A DNA stretch of 64,000 bases from Azospirillum brasilense (GTDB lineage: Bacteria; Pseudomonadota; Alphaproteobacteria; Azospirillales; Azospirillaceae): the NCBI RefSeq assembly GCF_001315015.1, contig NZ_CP012914.1, positions 124,001 to 188,000 of the forward strand. Direction: 5' to 3'. Below are positions 60,263 to 64,000 of this stretch, one piece after another. The number at the start of each line of letters is the position of its first letter. Position 1 is the first letter of the stretch. The notes below the pieces were generated by a model that saw only the letters and a list, made by a program, of their open reading frames with translations, made no database searches and was not told where the DNA came from. A program made the position numbers and the translations under genes.

Positions 60263-61105
60263 ATGCCCGAACTTCCCGAAGTCGAAACCGTCTGCCGTGG
60301 CCTCGCCCCGCATCTGGAGGGGCGGACCCTGGTCCAGGTGCTCCAGCGCCGCGCCAACCTGCGCGTTCCCTTTCCGGACAGCTTCTGCGAGCGGCTGACC
60401 GGCCGCCGTGTCGAGTCGGTGCGCCGCCGCGCCAAATACATCCTGGTCCATCTCGACGACGGGACGGTGCTGATCGCCCATCTCGGCATGTCGGGCCGTA
60501 TGATCATCACGCCGGAACGGCCCGCCGCCTGGGGCGCCCACGACCATGTCGTGCTGGAGACCGACGCCGGAACGGTGGTGACCTTCAACGACGCGCGCCG
60601 CTTCGGCCTGATGGACCTCGCCATGGCGGAGACGCTCGCCGAGCACCCGCTGCTGCGCGCGCTGGGGCCGGAGCCGCTGGGCAACGCGTTCTCCGGACCG
60701 GTGTTGGCCGCGCGGCTGGCCGGGCGGATGACCAGCATCAAGGCCGCCCTGCTGGACCAGAGCGTGGTCGCCGGGCTCGGCAACATCTACGTGTCGGAGG
60801 CGCTGTTCCTCGCCCGCCTCAGCCCCACGCGCATCGCCGCCACGGTGACCGGCGCCAAGGCGGAGCGGCTGGCCACGGCGATCCGCGCGGTGCTGGAGCG
60901 GGCCATCGCCGCGGGGGGATCCAGCTTGCGCGACTACCGGCAGGCGTCGGGGGAGCTCGGCTATTTCCAGCACCAGTTCTCGGTCTACGACCGCGAGGGC
61001 GCGCCCTGTCCGGGCTGCAGCTGCGATGTGGCGAAGACCGGGGGCGTCCGCCGGATCGTCCAGGCGGGCCGTTCGACTTTCTATTGTCCGCAACGCCAGC
61101 GTTGA
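60263..61105 (+). CDS. mutM: formamidopyrimidine-DNA glycosylase
   Basis: A 280-residue base-excision enzyme for 8-oxoguanine and formamidopyrimidines. After Met removal the catalytic Pro and Glu are in [10 protein letters not shown]. The conserved Lys of KYILVHL and the H2TH region ([12 protein letters not shown]) are present. The C-terminal zinc finger is atypical: Cys249, Cys252 and Cys275 are kept, but the fourth position is Arg278 (YCPQR), one base away from Cys. An extra Cys254 lies nearby. The ATG at 60263 is fixed by the required N-terminal proline. Confidence 0.94.
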   Translation: MPELPEVETVCRGLAPHLEGRTLVQVLQRRANLRVPFPDSFCERLTGRRVESVRRRAKYILVHLDDGTVLIAHLGMSGRMIITPERPAAWGAHDHVVLETDAGTVVTFNDARRFGLMDLAMAETLAEHPLLRALGPEPLGNAFSGPVLAARLAGRMTSIKAALLDQSVVAGLGNIYVSEALFLARLSPTRIAATVTGAKAERLATAIRAVLERAIAAGGSSLRDYRQASGELGYFQHQFSVYDREGAPCPGCSCDVAKTGGVRRIVQAGRSTFYCPQRQR

Positions 61106-61119
61106 TATAGGTGGAAGGT

Positions 61120-61581
61120 ATGACGGCTCCATCGGCCACCGCGAGGGCGACACTCGCCGCCCTCCTCCTCGCCGGCCCCGCCCTTGCGGGTCTGGCCGGG
61201 GTTCCTTTGCCCGCAACCTCGTCCGCCTGGGCGGCCGACCCCGCCCGCGCCGACTCCGCCCGTTACGTCGAAGGCATGGGGGACGTGCCGGTCATGCCGG
61301 GCCTCGCCCCCGCCGAGGAGGCGCCGCTGGTCTTCGACAAGCCCGCCGGACGCATCGCGCAGTCCGTCATGGCGGGCGCCATGGACCGCAACGCGGTCCT
61401 GTCCTTCTACAACCAGACCATGCCGCAGCTCGGCTGGAGCCGCGCCCCGCAATGGGCGGGTGGAAGCGCCAGTTTCCTGCGGGAGGGCGAGGAGCTGCGC
61501 CTGGAATTCGTCGAGCCGGCCCGAGCCGCTGCCCAGAAGGCGGCGGCCACGGTCGTCCGCTTCTCGCTGATTCCGCGCTGA
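61120..61581 (+). CDS. small exported protein of unknown function
   Basis: A 153-residue protein with a clear signal peptide (about residues 1-39; cleavage near SSAWAADP). A mature domain of about 110 residues contains [30 protein letters not shown], seen here as [13 protein letters not shown] and [14 protein letters not shown]. It resembles DUF-type periplasmic proteins found after mutM in Rhodospirillales. The function is unknown. GGAAGG five bases before the ATG at 61120 supports this start over a GTG at 61111. Confidence 0.75.
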   Translation: MTAPSATARATLAALLLAGPALAGLAGVPLPATSSAWAADPARADSARYVEGMGDVPVMPGLAPAEEAPLVFDKPAGRIAQSVMAGAMDRNAVLSFYNQTMPQLGWSRAPQWAGGSASFLREGEELRLEFVEPARAAAQKAAATVVRFSLIPR

Positions 61582-61660
61582 TCCTCCAAACGAGACCAAG
61601 AGCAAACCAGAAGCACCCCCGCCCGGAGCGAGGGGGCAAACCACGGGAGCCTGCTGCATC

Positions 61661-62437
61661 ATGCCGTACGAAACCATTCTCGTCGAAACCCGCGGACCGG
61701 TCGGGCTCGTCACGCTGAACCGGCCCAAGGCGCTGAACGCGCTGTCCGACCTGCTGGTGACCGAGCTGGGCCAGGCGCTGGACGCGCTGGAGGCCGACGA
61801 CTCCGTCGGCGCCATCGTGGTCACGGGTTCGGAGAAGGCCTTCGCCGCCGGCGCCGACATCAAGGAGATGCAGAACTTCTCCTACATGGACGTCTACAAG
61901 GCCAACTTCATCACCGCCAAGTGGGAGCGGCTGGCCAAGTGCCGCAAGCCGACCATCGCCGCGGTCGCCGGCTACGCGCTGGGCGGCGGCTGCGAACTGG
62001 CGATGATGGCCGACTTCATCCTGGCCGCCGACACCGCCAAGTTCGGCCAGCCGGAGATCACCATCGGCACCATCCCCGGCGCCGGCGGCACGCAGCGCCT
62101 GACCCGCTTTGTCGGGAAGTCCAAGGCCATGGAGATGTGCCTGACCGGCCGCCTGATGGACGCCGCCGAGGCCGAGCGCGCCGGCCTCGTCAGCCGCATC
62201 GTGCCGGCGGCGGAGCTGGTGGACGAGGCGGTGAAGGTCGCCGAGAAGATCGCCAAGCTCTCGCGCCCGGTCGTCATGATGGCCAAGGACGCCGTCAACG
62301 CCGCCTACGAGACGACCATGTCCGAGGGCATCCGGGTCGAGCGCCGAATCTTCCACTCGACTTTCGCCACCGAAGACCAGAAGGAAGGCATGGCCGCCTT
62401 CGCCGAAAAGCGTCAGCCGGATTGGAAGCATCGCTGA
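61661..62437 (+). CDS. enoyl-CoA hydratase
   Basis: A 258-residue crotonase-family hydratase. The oxyanion-hole segments [11 protein letters not shown] and [17 protein letters not shown] and both catalytic glutamates (in GGGCELAM and [16 protein letters not shown]) are present, which supports true hydratase activity on short-chain enoyl-CoA. It may serve fatty-acid or phenylacetate degradation. The start at 61661 ([12 protein letters not shown]) follows a GGGAG site. No other beta-oxidation genes are adjacent. Confidence 0.93.
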   Translation: MPYETILVETRGPVGLVTLNRPKALNALSDLLVTELGQALDALEADDSVGAIVVTGSEKAFAAGADIKEMQNFSYMDVYKANFITAKWERLAKCRKPTIAAVAGYALGGGCELAMMADFILAADTAKFGQPEITIGTIPGAGGTQRLTRFVGKSKAMEMCLTGRLMDAAEAERAGLVSRIVPAAELVDEAVKVAEKIAKLSRPVVMMAKDAVNAAYETTMSEGIRVERRIFHSTFATEDQKEGMAAFAEKRQPDWKHR

Positions 62438-62448
62438 CATCCCCCGAC

Positions 62449-62475
62449 TCCTCCCCCGTATCTAGCGGGGGAGGA
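62449..62475. repeat. GC-rich palindrome (copy of the 36.2 kb repeat)
   Basis: A perfect 10-bp stem TCCTCCCCCG (62449-62458) and CGGGGGAGGA (62466-62475) around TATCTAG. The arm sequence matches the palindromes at 36210-36272. Confidence 0.65.
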
Positions 62476-62536
62476 CCAGAAATCCGTCAAGATCTCGTAA
62501 TCTTTCCTTTGCCGAAAAACAGTGTTGGACGGTGCC

Positions 62537-62565
62537 TTGACTCCCATTCGGCTGGAGCGTATAAG
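62537..62565 (+). promoter_or_regulatory. strong promoter of rpsT
   Basis: TTGACT (62537-62542), a 17-bp spacer, then TATAAG (62560-62565), 45 bp before rpsT. The -35 overlaps a GANTC site (62539-62543). Confidence 0.8.
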
Positions 62566-62610
62566 GCCCCCTCGCACTGGGACAGGCGTGTCGTCCGGAG
62601 TAGGGTTTTC

Positions 62611-62871
62611 ATGGCCAATCATAAGTCTGCTGAAAAGCGCATTCGTCAAACCGCGCGTCGTACGGAGATCAACCGTAACCGCGTCAGCCGTATCCGTACC
62701 TTCGTGAAGAAGGTCGAGACGGCGATCTCGTCCGGCAACAAGGCTGAAGCCGCTGAGGCTTTCAAGGCCGCGCAGCCGGAAATGATGCGTGGAGCCTCCA
62801 AGGGCGTTCTGCATAAGAACACCGTGTCGCGCAAGCTGTCGCGCCTGTCGGCCCGCATCAAGGCTCTCTGA
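62611..62871 (+). CDS. rpsT: 30S ribosomal protein S20
   Basis: An 86-residue basic protein of normal S20 length. It begins [20 protein letters not shown] and has the [21 protein letters not shown]-terminal block. It binds 16S rRNA and helps assemble the small subunit. It is preceded by a strong promoter and followed by an intrinsic terminator, so it forms its own transcript. The rpsT-dnaA arrangement is known in other alphaproteobacteria. Confidence 0.98.
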   Translation: MANHKSAEKRIRQTARRTEINRNRVSRIRTFVKKVETAISSGNKAEAAEAFKAAQPEMMRGASKGVLHKNTVSRKLSRLSARIKAL

Positions 62872-62889
62872 GTTTACTCGGCGTTATAA

Positions 62890-62925
62890 AGCCGCGCACC
62901 AGGTCTGGGCGCGGCTTTTTGCGTT
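62890..62925 (+). terminator. intrinsic terminator of rpsT
   Basis: AGCCGCGC (62890-62897) pairs with 62909-62916, extended by CCAG/CTGG inside, and is followed by TTTTGCGTTTTT. It lies 18 bp after the stop. Confidence 0.9.
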
Positions 62926-63490
62926 TTTGATAAGTACAGTCTCCGTTCTTTCCGAGTCCTCCGGCAGAACTCCGGTGGGACAGGGGATCGCGGCTGCTGG
63001 GCGGCGATTCGCTCCCGGCGGTCCTGGTCTTTCGTGAGGGCAGGGGCGCGTTTCGGAGGGGTTGCGTGATTTTTGCCGCAGTCCGGACCGTTCGCTTTCT
63101 GTCCTATTGCCACGGCGAGGGCGGCTGATTAGACTTTCGATCCGTTGGGAATGGCGCACTGATGTTGCCTTTAATGTCACGCGCCGTTTGCTAAAGGACG
63201 GAGACGTTCAAAGCGGCGGGCAACGCTGCGGGACGCTCAAGAAGCTCGACTCAACCCGTTGCTCCTGGAGCGATGCTTTTCTTAAAACTCGACGTGGCTA
63301 AGGCGGAGTCCAACTTCGCCGAAGGGATAGTATTGCCGCCCAGTTGGGAGGCATCCACTGTTGGAGTCTTCAGGAGAGGAACGTTTTGAAGGCGCGGGGC
63401 CTAAGTTAAGGGGTCCGGGTTCAGTCGGGCGGGACGGTGCCCCCTGCGGCGCGGGGCCGTCCGGGGGGAAAGGAGCGGGGTAGGGGAAGC
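62926..63490. other. long dnaA leader/promoter region
   Basis: About 565 bp without a convincing gene. It contains five GANTC sites (62954, 63006, 63248, 63306, 63364), more than expected for the base composition. I found no full DnaA box (TTATNCACA); the nearest is a 6/9 match at about 63351. A TAAGTTAAGG stretch at about 63403 resembles half of a CtrA site. No confident -35/-10 pair could be assigned. It is probably a cell-cycle-controlled promoter region and not the origin. Confidence 0.5.
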
Positions 63491-64000
63491 ATGTCGGTCG
63501 GCGCGTCGTTGGATCAGCAGTGGGCCCGCATCCGGGGCCGCCTCAAGGACGAGGTGGGCGAGATCGCCTACCGCAGCTGGCTGCAGCCGCTTTCCTTCGC
63601 CGGCATCCGCGGCGGGGAGGTGCGCATCGTCGTGCCCACCCGCTTCATGCGCGACTGGGTGCTGACCCACTACGCCGACCGCATCCGCAACCTGTGGGCC
63701 GGCGAGAATCCGGACGTCCTGTCCATCGACGTCGTGGTCGCCTCCGCCAACGCCCCGTCCATGCTGATGCCGGACGAGGACGCGGGCGAGCCGTCGCGCG
63801 ACTCCGCTCCGGCCGACGGCGCCGGCGGCGGCGGCCCGGTTCCCCAGGCGCCCGCCCCGCGGGCCGCGGCGCTCAGCCAATCCGCTCCCTATGGGGCCGC
63901 CTCCTACGGGGCCAATTCCTACATCGGCTCATCCTATTCGGCGGGACCGCCCTCCTTCGCGTCGGACGAGTCGCCCACGGCGGTCGCCTCGGTGCTGGAG
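63491..64000 (+). CDS. dnaA: chromosomal replication initiator DnaA (5' part)
   Basis: The first 170 codons; the gene runs off the window. Domain I is clear (about residues 5-85: QQWARIRGRLKDEVGEIAYRSWLQPL, seen as LKDEVGEIAYRSWLQPL and VPTRFMRDWVLTHYADRI). A long Ala/Pro/Ser-rich domain II with repeated SYGA-type residues follows (about 100-165). The AAA+ and DNA-binding domains lie beyond the edge. An AGGGGA site precedes the ATG at 63491. Confidence 0.93.
   Translation, partial: MSVGASLDQQWARIRGRLKDEVGEIAYRSWLQPLSFAGIRGGEVRIVVPTRFMRDWVLTHYADRIRNLWAGENPDVLSIDVVVASANAPSMLMPDEDAGEPSRDSAPADGAGGGGPVPQAPAPRAAALSQSAPYGAASYGANSYIGSSYSAGPPSFASDESPTAVASVLE

Noticed and set aside
62926..63490. Chromosomal origin next to dnaA
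   Set aside because: No full DnaA boxes and no AT-rich unwinding region were seen. Alphaproteobacterial origins often lie away from dnaA.

Overview
The window is about 64 kb of high-GC, densely coding chromosome from an alphaproteobacterium. An Azospirillum-like member of the Rhodospirillales fits best. The inference rests on MucR/Ros and Irr regulators, olsBA ornithine-lipid genes, the order olsA-miaB-phoH-ybeY-corC-lnt-regulator-metK-trmB-rimP-nusA-infB-rbfA-truB-rpsO-pnp, and dnaA next to rpsT. Almost everything is core or conserved-accessory. I see no CRISPR array, insertion sequence, prophage, tRNA or rRNA.

Layout. 1-3.2 kb: an AraC/alkyltransferase fusion, a DUF2244 protein, endonuclease III and a bactofilin. 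3.4-10.3 kb: an EI24/CysZ-like membrane protein, a PfkB sugar/adenosine kinase, a TauE exporter operon (TauE, TIGR02186-type protein, UspA), a membrane-fused spermidine-synthase-like protein and a class III adenylate cyclase. 10.4-14.9 kb: an Nfu-type Fe-S protein, a degenerate polysaccharide deacetylase, a VanX-like dipeptidase, tsaB-rimI, a TusA-family protein and mucR. 15.2-25.7 kb: olsB-olsA, the translationally coupled miaB-phoH-ybeY-corC string, lnt, an XRE regulator, metK and trmB. 26.2-36.3 kb: the rimP-nusA-ylxR-infB-rbfA-truB-rpsO-pnp translation and RNA-decay supercluster, with several leader and intercistronic hairpins. 36.5-46.3 kb: an orphan tail-fibre-like protein, a YpfJ-type metallopeptidase, TspO, an EpmB-like aminomutase, a GDPD phosphodiesterase, an FMN oxidoreductase with a Cys-rich tail, irr-rubrerythrin-DUF3501, an SH3 protein, a hydroxyacid dehydrogenase and a Uma2 protein. 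46.3-56 kb: a Pat-like acyl-CoA synthetase/acetyltransferase, L-lactate dehydrogenase, pyrophosphatase, an oligopeptide-binding protein, a cytidylate-kinase-like protein, ubiB and ubiE. 56.2-64 kb: two paralogous TPR/glycosyltransferase proteins, mutM, a small exported protein, an enoyl-CoA hydratase, rpsT, a long dnaA leader and the 5' part of dnaA.

The genes mostly serve translation and RNA turnover, envelope building (ornithine lipid, lipoprotein acylation, bactofilin, peptidoglycan-type hydrolases), ubiquinone synthesis, DNA repair, and iron or oxidative stress. I did not find a large undescribed multi-gene system. The leads most worth checking are a MutM whose fourth zinc-finger Cys is Arg, a Cys cluster at the end of a nitronate-monooxygenase-like enzyme, a deacetylase fold without metal-binding His, the orphan tail-fibre-like protein, the nusA-operon and rpsO-pnp leader structures, a near-identical palindrome shared by two redox genes, and GANTC sites upstream of dnaA. 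All family names come from recognition of the translated sequence; no database search was run.
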